Positions 51,257 to 60,705 are shown, counted from the first letter of the stretch. The stretch is 64,000 nucleotides of DNA from Lysobacter gummosus (GCF_001442805.1 NZ_CP011131.1:2108001-2172000), one strand, 5' to 3'. A program made the numbers and translations. The notes: generated by a model not told the origin, from the letters alone.

Positions 51257-52753
51257 TCAAGCCGCCGCGTTTGCGGCCTTGCGCAGCTTGCTGTTGCGGT
51301 AGCCGTAGATGATGTAGATGAACACGCCGATCGCGGTCCAGCCCACCATCAGGCGCCAATGCTCGGCGAAGGCCTGCCAGAACAGGAACAGGCACGCGGC
51401 GGCGCCGAGCGGGCAGACGATGAAGGGGAACGGCACCCGGAACGGACGCTGCAGGTCGGGGCGGGTATAGCGCAGCACCAGCACGCCGATGCAGACCGTG
51501 GCGAAGGCCAGCAGGGTGCCCATCGACACCAGCTCGCCGAGCACGCTGATCGGGAACAGGCCGGCCAGGACGCAGGCGAAGATGCCGACGATGATCGTGC
51601 CGATGTAGGGCGTCTGGAACTTCGGATGCACCTTGGAGAAGATCTTCGGAATCAGGCCGTCCTGCGACATCGTGAAGAAGATGCGCGGCTGGCCCATCAG
51701 CATCACCAGGATCACCGAGGACAGGCCGGCCAGCGCGCCGATCACCACGATGAAGCGCAGCCAGTTCAGCGCCGAATAATTGCTGAGCGCGGTGGCGACC
51801 GGCTCGGGCGTGTTGAGGGTGCGGAAGTCGGCGATGCCGGTCAGGGTCAGCGAGACCAGGATGTACAGCACCGTGCAGATCGCCAGCGAGCCGAGGATGC
51901 CGATCGGCATGTCGCGCTGCGGATTCTTGGCTTCGCCGGCGGCGGTGGAGACCGCGTCGAAACCGATGTAGGAGAAGAACACGATCGCCGCCGCGCGGGT
52001 GATGCCTTCCCAGCCGAACTTGCCCGGGCCCTCGTTTTCCGGAATGAACGGGGTCCAGTTGTCCGGGTTGATGTACTTCAGAGCGAACGCCAGGAACAGC
52101 AGGATTACGATCAGCTTGATGGTGACGATGATCGAGTTGACGAAGGCCGACTGGGTCACGCCGACGTAGCACAGGCCGCTGAGCGCGGCGACGATGCACA
52201 CCGCCGGCAGATTGATCAGGGTGCCGGTGGCCTGGATGTGACCGTTGACGAATTCATACGGCGCCGACGCCAATGCCTTGGGCAGCGATATGTCCGTGCC
52301 TGTCCATCCGCCGACTAAATGCAATAGCTCGCTGAAATAACCCGACCACCCGACCGATACGGTGGAGGCCGCGAACAGATACTCCAGCACCAGGTTCCAG
52401 CCGATGAACCAGGCCACGCCCTCGCCGAGGGTCGCATAGGAATAGGAGTAGGCGCTGCCCGAGACCGGCAGCATCGCCGCGAACTCGGCGTAGCACAGGC
52501 CGGCCAGGGCGCAGGCGAAGCCGGCGAGCATGAAGCTGATGACGACCGCCGGGCCGGCATGTTGCGCCGCCGCCTGGCCGGTGAGGACGAAGATACCGGC
52601 ACCGATCACGCCGCCGATGCCCAGCATCACCAAGTGTTTGGAAGTCAGTGCGCGCTTGAGCGAATCTTCGCCGCCCAGACTGCCGTGGACTTCCCCGGCG
52701 TCTACATGCGGCGCGGCTTGCACCGGCTTGGTGATGAACAGGCCTGTCGACAT
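51257..52753 (-). CDS. APC-family amino-acid permease 2
   Basis: 498 residues, a paralogue of permease 1 with the same order of blocks: KHLVMLGIGGVIGAGIFVLT, GSAYSYSYATLGEGVAWFIG, IGFDAVSTAAGEAKNPQRDM, GQPRIFFTMSQDGLIPKIFS. It has about 12 helices and a short polar N-terminus. It has its own strong terminator, so it is probably transcribed apart from permease 1. The substrate is unknown. Divergent from the NUDIX gene. Confidence 0.9.
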   Translation of the reverse strand: MSTGLFITKPVQAAPHVDAGEVHGSLGGEDSLKRALTSKHLVMLGIGGVIGAGIFVLTGQAAAQHAGPAVVISFMLAGFACALAGLCYAEFAAMLPVSGSAYSYSYATLGEGVAWFIGWNLVLEYLFAASTVSVGWSGYFSELLHLVGGWTGTDISLPKALASAPYEFVNGHIQATGTLINLPAVCIVAALSGLCYVGVTQSAFVNSIIVTIKLIVILLFLAFALKYINPDNWTPFIPENEGPGKFGWEGITRAAAIVFFSYIGFDAVSTAAGEAKNPQRDMPIGILGSLAICTVLYILVSLTLTGIADFRTLNTPEPVATALSNYSALNWLRFIVVIGALAGLSSVILVMLMGQPRIFFTMSQDGLIPKIFSKVHPKFQTPYIGTIIVGIFACVLAGLFPISVLGELVSMGTLLAFATVCIGVLVLRYTRPDLQRPFRVPFPFIVCPLGAAACLFLFWQAFAEHWRLMVGWTAIGVFIYIIYGYRNSKLRKAANAAA

Positions 52754-52938
52754 CGAACTCCCCTCTCTCTCGTAAGAAGTGATCTGTACCCGTCGTTCTG
52801 GCGACGACGATGACCGGCCTCCAGAGCGGGGCGGCGGGCCACCTTAACCTAGTGTTGAAATGGGCGGCAAGCGGACACGGTCATGGTTCCTGCGGCCATA
52901 ATCACAGTCCGTATCACCTGCCGAGCACCTTTTTACGC

Positions 52939-53580
52939 ATGTCCGCGAAACATTCCGACGCCATAGGCGAACTTCGTTCCAATCTCATCGAATATGCGCG
53001 ACTTTGGCCGGAAGAGGCCGAACATACGCAGCCGTTCCTGGAACTGCTCGACGAAGCGCTGCAGGCCGACCATGGGCCCGATGGCGCGGCCGCGGGCGCC
53101 GGTGGCGCATCGCAGCATGCGACAGCGGGCGCCGCCGACCCGTTTATGCGCGAGCGCCTGGCCGGCCATTTCACCGGCGGCGCCTGGCTGATCGACCGCG
53201 CCGGCCGCCGCGTCCTGCTGACCCATCACCGCAAGCTGGGCCGCTGGCTGCAACTGGGCGGCCACGCCGACGGCGACCGCGACCTCGCCCAGGTGGCCCT
53301 GCGCGAAGCCGAGGAAGAGTCGGGCCTGACCGGCCTGTCGGTGGACCCGGACTTGTTCGACCTGGACCGCCACTGGATTCCCGAACGCCGCGAAGTGCCG
53401 GGGCATTGGCACTACGACCTGCGCTACGTCGTGCGCGCCGGCGACAACGAGGACTACGTGGTCAGCGAGGAATCGCTGGACCTGGCCTGGCGCGAGATCG
53501 CGGAACTGCTCGAGGATCCGGGCAGCGACGACTCGATGCGGCGGATGGCGCGCAAGTGGTTGGCGCGCGTGCCGAGCTGA
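52939..53580 (+). CDS. NUDIX hydrolase
   Basis: 213 residues. ATG 52939 begins MSAKHSDAIGELRS; the frame is open further upstream without support. The NUDIX box is GGHADGDRDLAQVALREAEEESGL-like: the REAEEESG core with metal glutamates is intact, while the Glu usually seven residues before it is Arg, as in other GGHADGD-type members. N-terminal helices (residues 1-75) precede the domain. It hydrolyses a nucleoside-diphosphate-linked substrate of unknown identity. Confidence 0.88.
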   Translation: MSAKHSDAIGELRSNLIEYARLWPEEAEHTQPFLELLDEALQADHGPDGAAAGAGGASQHATAGAADPFMRERLAGHFTGGAWLIDRAGRRVLLTHHRKLGRWLQLGGHADGDRDLAQVALREAEEESGLTGLSVDPDLFDLDRHWIPERREVPGHWHYDLRYVVRAGDNEDYVVSEESLDLAWREIAELLEDPGSDDSMRRMARKWLARVPS

Positions 53581-53637
53581 GCTGATCGCGACGGCGCCGA
53601 TTGATCGTCGTGCGCATGTCAGCGTCATCTTTCAAGA

Positions 53638-53915
53638 TCGTCATTCCTGCGAAGGCGGGCCCTGCTTTACTTCGGCGGAGCCGAACATCCAGAGACTTCA
53701 GCGCCATCGTTCCAGAACGTCATTCCCGCGAAGGCGGGAATCCAGAGACTTCAGCGTCATCCTCCCAGCACGTCATTCCCGCGAACGCGGGCTCCGCTTT
53801 ACTTCGGCGGAGCCGAACATCCAGAGACTTCAGCGTCATCCTCCCCGAACGTCATTCCCGCGAAGGCGGGAATCCAAAGACTTCAGCGTCATTCCCGCGT
53901 TCGCAGGAATAATGA
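53638..53915. repeat. Cluster of five CATTCCCGCGAAGGCGGG-family repeats
   Basis: Units begin at about 53640, 53719, 53772, 53851 and 53889. Two forms alternate: a short one (CCCGCGAAGGCGGGAATCC) and a longer one with an extra TTTACTTCGGCGGAGCCGAA. Most end in AGAGACTTCAGCG. Spacing is irregular, about 38-79 bp. The 103-codon frame running through the cluster is a translation of the repeats, not a gene. Confidence 0.88.
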
Positions 53916-54016
53916 CGAGCAAAAGCGCGGTTGCATCCTGCCACCACGCTCACCCGCAAACACCAAGCCCCACCGACTGCGCTAGTCTGAAGCCCCAAGC
54001 CCCCGACCGCGCGGCA

Positions 54017-55324
54017 ATGCCCAACAAACGCTTCGCCAGCCCCGAGGCCGGCCACGGACACGGCACCGACTTGCGCGGCATCGGCCGCCTCACCATCGAC
54101 GCCATCACCGGCGTCGCCGACCTGGTCGAATCCGTCCACGCTACCATCGCCGCCTTGCCCGCGCCGCTGGGCAATCCGGTGCGCGATCCCACCCGCGGCA
54201 TCACCGGGCACGTCTATCGCAGCGTGCGCGGCATCACCCGCTTCGTCGGCGACGCGCTCGATCTGGCCTTCGCCCAGGTCGCGCCCCTGCTGGACCGCAT
54301 CGATTCGCTGCCGCAACGCGACGCGGTGATCGCCGCGCTCAACGGCGTGCTCGGCGACCATCTGGCCGCGACCGACAATCCGATCGCGATCCACATGCGC
54401 CTGCGCAGCCACGGCCAACCGCTGCGGCTTGGACGCAAGGCCTTGGCGGCGGCGCTGCCGCAGGCCAGCGGCAAGATCGTGGTGCTGGTGCACGGCCTAT
54501 GCATGAACGACCTGCAATGGAACTGGGACGGTCACGACCACGGCGCTGCATTGGCGCAGGACGACGGCTGGACGCCGGTGTATCTGCACTACAACAGCGG
54601 CCGGCATATCTCGGTCAACGGCCGCGAATTCGCGTCGCGCCTGGAGCGCGCGCTGCGCGAGTGGCCGGTGCCGGTGGAGCGGCTGGCCATCGTCTGCCAC
54701 AGCATGGGCGGGCTGGTCGCGCGCAGCGCCTGCCATGCCGCTGAGCGCGCCGGACATCGATGGCTGGATCAACTCGACAGCCTGGTGTTTCTCGGCACCC
54801 CGCACCAAGGCGCGCCGCTGGAGCGCGCCGGCAGCTGGTTCGACATGTTGATCCAGCTCAGCCCGTACACCGCGCCGTTCGCGCGGCTCGGCAAAATCCG
54901 CAGCGCGGGCATCCAGGACCTGCGCCACGGCAATTTGCTGGATTCGGATTGGCGCAAGCACGCAGACCGCGTGCGCACCGACAAAAAACGCGGTGGAGGC
55001 GACGAGCGCGCGGACACGCGCACGCCGGTTCCGCTGCCGCAGGGCGTACGCAGTTACGCGATCGCGGTATCGACCGACAAGCGCGATTCCGCGAAACCTG
55101 CCGCTTCAAAAAACGCGCACGCCGCCGGTGTCGATCTGCCATCCGGCGATGGCCTCGTGCCGGTCGCCAGCGCGCTGGGTTATCACCGTGATCCCGCCTT
55201 CGATCTGCGTATTCCAAAGTCGCGGCAATGGGTGGGTTACGGCTTGCACCACCTGGACCTGCTCGGCGACGCGCAGGTGTACGCGCACCTGCGGCGTTGG
55301 CTGAAGTCGGGGCCGGACCGATGA
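54017..55324 (+). CDS. Lipase/esterase-like alpha/beta hydrolase
   Basis: 435 residues. ATG 54017 begins MPNKRFASPEAG. The first 150 residues are helical with no family match (LTIDAITGVADLVESVHATI). The hydrolase domain follows: IVVLVHGLCMNDLQW (oxyanion strand), the nucleophile elbow CHSMGGLVARSA (Ser), VFLGTPHQGAPLE and a late HHLDLLGD that can supply the catalytic His. A charged insertion (KKRGGGDERADTRT) lies near 330. No signal peptide is seen. Resembles PGAP1/lipase-type esterases; the substrate is unknown. Confidence 0.83.
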   Translation: MPNKRFASPEAGHGHGTDLRGIGRLTIDAITGVADLVESVHATIAALPAPLGNPVRDPTRGITGHVYRSVRGITRFVGDALDLAFAQVAPLLDRIDSLPQRDAVIAALNGVLGDHLAATDNPIAIHMRLRSHGQPLRLGRKALAAALPQASGKIVVLVHGLCMNDLQWNWDGHDHGAALAQDDGWTPVYLHYNSGRHISVNGREFASRLERALREWPVPVERLAIVCHSMGGLVARSACHAAERAGHRWLDQLDSLVFLGTPHQGAPLERAGSWFDMLIQLSPYTAPFARLGKIRSAGIQDLRHGNLLDSDWRKHADRVRTDKKRGGGDERADTRTPVPLPQGVRSYAIAVSTDKRDSAKPAASKNAHAAGVDLPSGDGLVPVASALGYHRDPAFDLRIPKSRQWVGYGLHHLDLLGDAQVYAHLRRWLKSGPDR

Positions 55325-55376
55325 CGGCGCGGCGATAACTATCGATCGATAACCGCGAACGCAGGCGTGTCGCCGA

Positions 55377-55994
55377 TCAACCGTGCTTGCGTGCCAGCAC
55401 CCGGCGCCAAGGCCGTTCCTCGCTCGCGCTTTCGTCGAAGTTCTCCCACTCCACCGTGAATCCGGCTTGCGTCAGGCGTTCGTCCAGCGCCTGGCTCGAC
55501 CAGCGCACGAAGCGATAGTCCTGCGCATCGCCTTCCCAGGTTTCGCCCTCGCCGAGAAAATGCGACAGCAGCAGCGCACCGTTCGCGGTCAGGCCGCGAG
55601 CCAGCTTGCGCAACACGCCGTCCAGTTGCCCGCGTTCGAAGTGTTGCAACACGTACAGCATCAGCATGCCGTCGTAGGTGTCTGCGATCTCATCGCTCAA
55701 CACATCGAACCGGTAGGCCGATTTGCCGCGCTCGATCTGGAACTGAAGAAACGATTCGGTCACGTCGGTGCGGCGAACCTGCAGGCCGAGGGTCTCGAGG
55801 AAGTCGGCTTCCCAGCCCGGCCCGGAGCCGATATCCAGCACGCGGCCGCAGGCCGGGACGGCCGCGGCCAATCGTCGCAGGCCTTCGGCCTCGCCGGCCG
55901 ACGGCGTGGCCGATACCGCCTGCGCATAGCTGCGCGCGTAATCTTCGTAAGCCGCCACGGTGCGGCGGTTATTGGCGTTGTCGGGATCAGTCAT
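55377..55994 (-). CDS. Class I SAM-dependent methyltransferase
   Basis: 205 residues from ATG 55994. The SAM-binding motif is GRVLDIGSGPGWEADFL, then VRRTDVTESFLQFQ (motif II), DGMLMLYVLQHFERG (motif IV) and LTANGALLLSHFLGEGE. It resembles UbiE/Tam-type small-molecule methyltransferases. It is 17 bp downstream of the AraC-type regulator, so regulator and enzyme are probably one transcript. Acceptor unknown. Confidence 0.86.
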   Translation of the reverse strand: MTDPDNANNRRTVAAYEDYARSYAQAVSATPSAGEAEGLRRLAAAVPACGRVLDIGSGPGWEADFLETLGLQVRRTDVTESFLQFQIERGKSAYRFDVLSDEIADTYDGMLMLYVLQHFERGQLDGVLRKLARGLTANGALLLSHFLGEGETWEGDAQDYRFVRWSSQALDERLTQAGFTVEWENFDESASEERPWRRVLARKHG

Positions 55995-56011
55995 ATCGCA
56001 GCTCTCGCAGT

Positions 56012-56845
56012 TCACGGGCTCAACGGAATCCACAGCGCGATTCCGCCTTCGCCGGTATCGGGGTCGAACGAGGGGTGATGCCGTTCGATCACCGGCGCAT
56101 CGGCCGGGCTCAGTCCGGCCCGTTCCAGCCCCTCGTTCCAGATGGCGGTATAGGTGGCGAAGATCGTCGAAACGTGCGCGCGATGCTCGAACACTGCATA
56201 GCGACGGCCAGGGATCTCCACCCGGATCAATCGCGCCGGCACGCGCTCGAACTGCGCCACTTGCGTCGCGCACACGTACTCGAAGCCGCCGTTTTCGTCG
56301 GCCGGGCCGACGATACCGATCGGCATGCTGTCGATGCGATCGCGGATGTCGGCATAAGCGGACATGAAACTCTGCCATTGGATCGGAATGCCGACGACCG
56401 AGTCGAAACCGTGTCGACGGCTCAGGCCCACGGCGCGTATCGCGTCGCCCTCGGCCAGCCGCGGCGGCTCCAGCACCGGTTGCGCGTTCGCCTGAAACCG
56501 CAGCGGCGGCACCAACGTCAGCCCCTGCGTGGTGGCGCGCTCGCGCACGCGTTCGGGCGTGGCCGCGAACAGCTCAGTGAAGGCGCGGGTGAAGGCCTCG
56601 TGCGAACCGTAGCCGGCATCGAGCGCCACATCGAAAATGCTCGCCGCGCCGCCGGCTAGCGTCTCGGCCGCGCGGGTGAGGCGGCGCGCGCGCAGGTACT
56701 GGATCACCGGTCGCCCGGTCGCGCTGCCGAAGGCGTTGGCTAGATGCGACCGCGACACGCCGCAGGCCGCCGCGACCGCGGGCAGGCTGAGTTCACGGCT
56801 GGAATTGCGCTCGATGATCCACAGCGCTTTGTCTACGACCGTCAT
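56012..56845 (-). CDS. AraC-family regulator with GyrI-like ligand-binding domain
   Basis: 277 residues from ATG 56845. The N-terminal AraC DNA-binding domain (1-105) has two helix-turn-helices (LPAVAAACGVSRSHLANAFG and IFDVALDAGYGSHEAFTRAF). The C-terminal half (125-277) is a GyrI/SOUL-type effector domain (AIRAVGLSRRHGFDSVVGIP, PGRRYAVFEHRAHVSTIFAT, ERHHPSFDPDTGEGGIALWI), the arrangement of Rob and related multidrug or antibiotic sensors. It probably controls the methyltransferase behind it. Confidence 0.9.
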   Translation of the reverse strand: MTVVDKALWIIERNSSRELSLPAVAAACGVSRSHLANAFGSATGRPVIQYLRARRLTRAAETLAGGAASIFDVALDAGYGSHEAFTRAFTELFAATPERVRERATTQGLTLVPPLRFQANAQPVLEPPRLAEGDAIRAVGLSRRHGFDSVVGIPIQWQSFMSAYADIRDRIDSMPIGIVGPADENGGFEYVCATQVAQFERVPARLIRVEIPGRRYAVFEHRAHVSTIFATYTAIWNEGLERAGLSPADAPVIERHHPSFDPDTGEGGIALWIPLSP

Positions 56846-57010
56846 CGGCGGGTCCTGGCGTCGGCTGCGCAACACCGTAGCAAACCCCGCGCGGACGGGC
56901 TTGATCGTTCGTCCACGGCCGGCTCGGCCGCGCGATCACGCCCTGGCCGTCGCCGATTCAGGCCGGCCGGCCGCCGCCTGCGCGACGACCGGTCCTGGCG
57001 AAGCCGCGAC

Positions 57011-59098
57011 TCAGGCCCCGATGGCCGGATCGCTGACGCTGTCCGATCCGTTCTCGGCGTGACCGGCGAAGCGGCGCAGATAACCGGCGTCGGTGTTGGA
57101 GGTGACGCTGAAGTCGTACCAATGACGGCTGGTCGCCAGCGGCCAGGTCGCGCTCGTGCGCGCGCCGGGAGCCAGGTCGAAAGTACGCGCGGCCGCGCTG
57201 CTGTAGCGGTTGGGCTTCAAGGTCAGCCGGCATGCGGCCTTGCCGGTGTTGACCAGGGTCAGCGTCAGTTGCTCGGCGGCGGCGTCGTGGCGAACCGAGA
57301 CTTCCGGATTGGCGCCGGTCGCCGTCAGCGCCTTGTTCAGATCGCCGCGGAACACGCGCAGGAAACCGTTCGGGCCGTAGGCCGACAGGTCGTAGATTCC
57401 CTTCGTGTATTGCTTGGCGCTCCAGTAATCCGACAACTGCGTGCCGGCATCGAGCGTGTAGTACCACGGGCCGTCGGTGCGATTGCCGGCATAGACGTTG
57501 TAACAGGCGCCGGCGATGCCGTCGTTGCCGAAGTCCAGCCAGTAGCGGCCGCTGGAGGCTTCGATGCGGCCGTCCACGCGCAACTCGTAGGGCAGCGCGC
57601 GCGCCAGACGCTGGCCGCGTTCCTGCCGCGGCATGCTCGGCTGCGCCGGCGCGGCGGGTTTGGCGAGCTTGCAGCTGGCGTCGGCGTTGGCCATCGTCGC
57701 GCTGGTGCTGGGCAGCACCGGAAAGCTGGTGTTGGGCGTGTCGAAGTCGAAGGCGGTGCTCAGATCGCCGGCGACGGTGCGCCGCCACGCGCTGATGTTG
57801 GGTTCGGCGATGCCGAAGCGCGATTCCAGGAAACGCAGCACCGAGGTGTGGTCGAACACCTGCGAATTGACCCAGCCGCCCTTGCTCCAGGGCGAGATCA
57901 CGAACATGGGCACGCGCACGCCCAGGCCGACCGGAATGCCGTTGTAGTTCTCGGTTGCGGTATCGACCGTGCTCTTGCCCAGGTCCGAATTGATCGCCGG
58001 CAACGGCGCCGGCACGTGATCGAAGAAGCCGCCGTTCTCGTCGTAGTTGATGATGAACACCGTCTTCGACCAGACCTCCGGATTGGCCACCAGCGCTTCC
58101 AGCAAGCGCGCGGTCAGCGACTCGCCGTAGGCCGGCGTCGCCGCCGGATGCTCGCTCATGATGTACGACGGCACGATCCACGACACCGCCGGCAACTTGT
58201 TTTCACGCACGTCCTTGGCGAAATCGGCGATCAAGTACTCGCCGCGCGACTTGGTGGCGTTTTCCGCGGTGGAACCCGGCGCCCACGCCCGGCCGCGCTT
58301 GTAAAGTTCCGAGTTGGTATCGAGCTTACGGAAGTTGGCGAAGTAGGCCAGCGAGTTGTCGCCGTAGTTGTCGTGCTCCTGGTACACGCGCCAGGCGATG
58401 CCGGCGTTCTGCAGGCGCTCGGCGTAGGTGGTCCAGCGATGCCCGGCGAAGTTGGGGTTGTCGCGCGCCATGTCGGCGGTCCAGTTGCCGTCGTCGGCGT
58501 TGTTGACCGCCTGCGGGCCCAGATCGCCCACGGTCATGCCGCTGGTGCCGGCGAACAAATGCATGCGGTTGGGATTGGTCGGGCCGTGATGCGAGCAGTA
58601 ATAGGCATCGCACACGGTGAACGCATCGGCCAGGGCGTAGTAGAACGGCATGTCCTGGCGGGTGAAGTGGCCCATGCACATCGGGCCCTTGACCGAGATC
58701 CAGGCGTTGTAGTCCTTCCAGCGCGAATACGCGCCCTTCCAGCTGTGATCGATGTCGGCCAGGCAATGCGCGGCGGTGCTGGCGGTGTCCAGGTGGAACG
58801 GCAGCACCACGTTGTTCGGGCTGGTCGCCGACTTGGGCTGCTCGAACACGGTCTTGCCGCCGGGCAGCGGAATCGGCCGCGGATCGTCGAAGCCGCGCAC
58901 GCCGCGCAGCGCGCCCAGGTAATGATCGAACGAGCGGTTCTCCTGCATCAGGATGACCACATGCTGGACGTCCTGGATCGTGCCGGTCACGCGCGCGGCG
59001 GGCGTGGCCAGGGCGGCGCGGATCGAAGGGGGCAACAGGCTCAGCGCGGCGGCGCCGCCTGCGAGTTTGAGGAAATCGCGACGATTCGAGGAGATCAA
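57011..59098 (-). CDS. Tat-exported phosphocholine-preferring phospholipase C
   Basis: 695 residues. The start is TTG 59098 with GGAG seven bases upstream, so the protein begins (M)ISSNRRDFLKLAGGAAAL, a canonical twin-arginine signal. The catalytic phosphoesterase domain has HVVILMQENRSFDHYLG, CHHGPTNPN-like YCSHHGPTNPNRMH, WRVYQEHDNYGDN, IINYDENGGFFDHVPAP and GVRVPMFVISPWSKGG. Two C-terminal beta domains follow (about 500-695: LPYELRVDGRIEASSGRYWL, SRHWYDFSVTSNTDAGYLRR). It hydrolyses host or bacterial phospholipids outside the cell. A Pho-box-like site lies upstream. Confidence 0.93.
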   Translation of the reverse strand: MISSNRRDFLKLAGGAAALSLLPPSIRAALATPAARVTGTIQDVQHVVILMQENRSFDHYLGALRGVRGFDDPRPIPLPGGKTVFEQPKSATSPNNVVLPFHLDTASTAAHCLADIDHSWKGAYSRWKDYNAWISVKGPMCMGHFTRQDMPFYYALADAFTVCDAYYCSHHGPTNPNRMHLFAGTSGMTVGDLGPQAVNNADDGNWTADMARDNPNFAGHRWTTYAERLQNAGIAWRVYQEHDNYGDNSLAYFANFRKLDTNSELYKRGRAWAPGSTAENATKSRGEYLIADFAKDVRENKLPAVSWIVPSYIMSEHPAATPAYGESLTARLLEALVANPEVWSKTVFIINYDENGGFFDHVPAPLPAINSDLGKSTVDTATENYNGIPVGLGVRVPMFVISPWSKGGWVNSQVFDHTSVLRFLESRFGIAEPNISAWRRTVAGDLSTAFDFDTPNTSFPVLPSTSATMANADASCKLAKPAAPAQPSMPRQERGQRLARALPYELRVDGRIEASSGRYWLDFGNDGIAGACYNVYAGNRTDGPWYYTLDAGTQLSDYWSAKQYTKGIYDLSAYGPNGFLRVFRGDLNKALTATGANPEVSVRHDAAAEQLTLTLVNTGKAACRLTLKPNRYSSAAARTFDLAPGARTSATWPLATSRHWYDFSVTSNTDAGYLRRFAGHAENGSDSVSDPAIGA

Positions 59099-59158
59099 GG
59101 CCTTGCTCCAGGGCTGGGCGGGCGGCGTTGCGCCGCGCTTAAACAATAAAGCCTGGAC

Positions 59159-59183
59159 ATGGCAGGTTGCAGCAATGTGGCAG
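59159..59183 (-). promoter_or_regulatory. Pho-box-like direct repeats upstream of the phospholipase C gene
   Basis: Read leftwards: CTGCCAC, ATTG, CTGCAAC, CTGCCAT. The first two 7-mers are 11 bp apart, the PhoB-box layout (CTGTCAT, four bases, CTGTCAT), but each differs from consensus at one to three bases. A possible -10, TTTATT, follows at 59150-59145, about 50 bp before the start codon. The rest of the 307-bp gap (to 59405) shows no gene. Confidence 0.4.
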
Positions 59184-59405
59184 CGTTCGCAGCGTGTTCG
59201 GATTCACAATCCTGCAAGTGCATCGCGCGAATTCTTCGGGAATTTTCTGTGATTCCGATCGCTGCTATCGATGTCTTGCTCGAGCGCGCTTCGCCGTGCG
59301 CACGCTGCGTTGCGCGAGGCGATGCGCAACCGTATCGCGTTCATCGGCGTGAACGCCGTTGGATGCATGCGGGAGGTGACGCGTTCTGCGCATGCGCGAA
59401 CCGGG

Positions 59406-59867
59406 TCAATCGCGCAGCCACAAAGTCATCAACCGCCGTGGATGCACGATGTAGCCCGCGCGTTCGTAAATGCCGCGCGCATACGCGTTGTCGTCGTTGA
59501 CCTCAAGGCGCAGCGCATCCAGGCCTTCGGCGCGGCACAGCGCTTCGACTTCGCCCAGGGCGCGCTTGGCCAGACCGCCGCCTCGATGCGCCGGCAGCAC
59601 GAACAACTCATCGAGCAAGCCGAAGCGCCCGCCGAATTCCAGGCTGAAACAGAACCCCAGCACGAAGTAACCGGCGATCTCGCCCTCGTGCACGATCAAG
59701 CGCAGTCGCCCGGCGTTGGGATCGGCGATCAACGCCGCCAATGCGCGCCGCAGCGCCGGCTCGTTCCAGGGCAGGTGTTCGACCTGATAAAAATCGCGCA
59801 GCACCGGCAGCAGACGCGGCAGGTCGGCGTCGGTGGCGGGGACGAATTCGTACGCGGGTTGCGTCAT
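59406..59867 (-). CDS. GNAT acetyltransferase 1
   Basis: 153 residues, ATG 59867 with AAGGAG six bases upstream. Acetyl-CoA-binding motif A is LLDELFVLPAHRGGGLAKRA (the V-x-P-x-x-R-G-G-G-L form), followed by LRLEVNDDNAYARGIYERAG (motif B) and RRLMTLWL. Substrate unknown. Monocistronic between the phospholipase and efpL. Confidence 0.88.
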   Translation of the reverse strand: MTQPAYEFVPATDADLPRLLPVLRDFYQVEHLPWNEPALRRALAALIADPNAGRLRLIVHEGEIAGYFVLGFCFSLEFGGRFGLLDELFVLPAHRGGGLAKRALGEVEALCRAEGLDALRLEVNDDNAYARGIYERAGYIVHPRRLMTLWLRD

Positions 59868-60033
59868 GCCGACTCCTTCACGAACACGCCGGCCCGCGTG
59901 GGGACCGGCGTTTGAAGCGACGCAGGCTACGCGTCGTCGCGCGAAGGCGTTGTCGAAGGGCGGCGGCTCGTGCCGGCGACGATCGACACCGGCCCCGGAC
60001 GAACCCCGGGCCGCGTGGGCCCGGGCGAATGCA

Positions 60034-60600
60034 TCAGTCGGCGCGGCCGGCGAATTCACCGGTGGCGGTGTTGACCAGCACGCGCTCGCCGTTGCCGATG
60101 TACTCCGGCACCATGATTTCGATACCGGTCTGCAGCTTGGCCGGCTTCGGACGCTTGGTCGCGGTGCCGCCCTTGAGTTCCGGCGGGGTTTCGACGACCT
60201 GCAAGGTCACGCTGGCCGGCAGCTGCAGCGCGACCGGCTGGTCGTCGATGATCTGCACGTAGCAGCCGCTGAGGTCATCGACGATGTAGCCGGCGGCGTC
60301 GCCGACGACATCGGCGTCGAGCGTGTACGGCGTGTAGTCCTCATCGTCCAGGAACACGAACGCGTCGCCGTCCTTGTACGAATAGGTGACCTGACGGCGC
60401 GACAGTTCGACTTCCTTGAGCTCGTCGTCGCCGCCGACGCTGAGGTCGTACTTGGTGCCGCCGGGAACCGAATACATGGTGAAGCGGAACTTGACGTTGC
60501 CGCCGCGGCCTTGCGGCGAGCTGCGTTCGATGTCGCGCACCTGGTACACGGTGTTGTTGTGCTCGATTACGTTACCTTTTTTGACGTCGTAGGCTTTCAT
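60034..60600 (-). CDS. Elongation factor P-like protein (EfpL/YeiP)
   Basis: 188 residues, three beta-barrel domains as in EF-P, which rescues ribosomes stalled at proline stretches. It belongs to the YeiP branch: the tip loop reads [13 protein letters not shown] instead of the EF-P PGKG loop with a modified Lys. [20 protein letters not shown] and [13 protein letters not shown] (domain II) and [20 protein letters not shown] ... GEFAGRAD (domain III) match YeiP. The canonical efp is presumably elsewhere. A palindromic repeat immediately precedes its start codon. Confidence 0.9.
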   Translation of the reverse strand: MKAYDVKKGNVIEHNNTVYQVRDIERSSPQGRGGNVKFRFTMYSVPGGTKYDLSVGGDDELKEVELSRRQVTYSYKDGDAFVFLDDEDYTPYTLDADVVGDAAGYIVDDLSGCYVQIIDDQPVALQLPASVTLQVVETPPELKGGTATKRPKPAKLQTGIEIMVPEYIGNGERVLVNTATGEFAGRAD

Positions 60601-60606
60601 AAGTGT

Positions 60607-60702
60607 CGGGATTCGAGATTGGGGATTAGGGATTGGTAAAAGCGTGGGGCGGGTCGGGGCGGGCGGCTTTCGCCAATCCCGAATCCCCGCTCCCGAATCC
60701 CG
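60607..60702. repeat. Inverted repeat of GGGATTCG/GGGATTGG type upstream of efpL
   Basis: Left arm 60607-60636 (CGGGATTCGAGATTGGGGAT and on) and right arm 60673-60702 (CCAATCCCGAATCCCCGCTC and on) are complementary with a few mismatches. This is another widespread Xanthomonadaceae intergenic repeat. It fills almost the whole space between the dehydrogenase stop and the efpL start, so the efpL leader would fold into it. Confidence 0.75.
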
Positions 60703-60705
60703 GGT

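Noticed and set aside
53601..53912. 103-residue open frame with internal repeats
   Set aside because: It is a translation of the palindromic repeat cluster; the amino-acid repeats follow the DNA repeats and there is no ribosome site.
53638..53915. CRISPR-like array of repeats
   Set aside because: Units differ in length (about 38-79 bp), are themselves palindromic, alternate between two forms and have no unique spacers or cas genes nearby.
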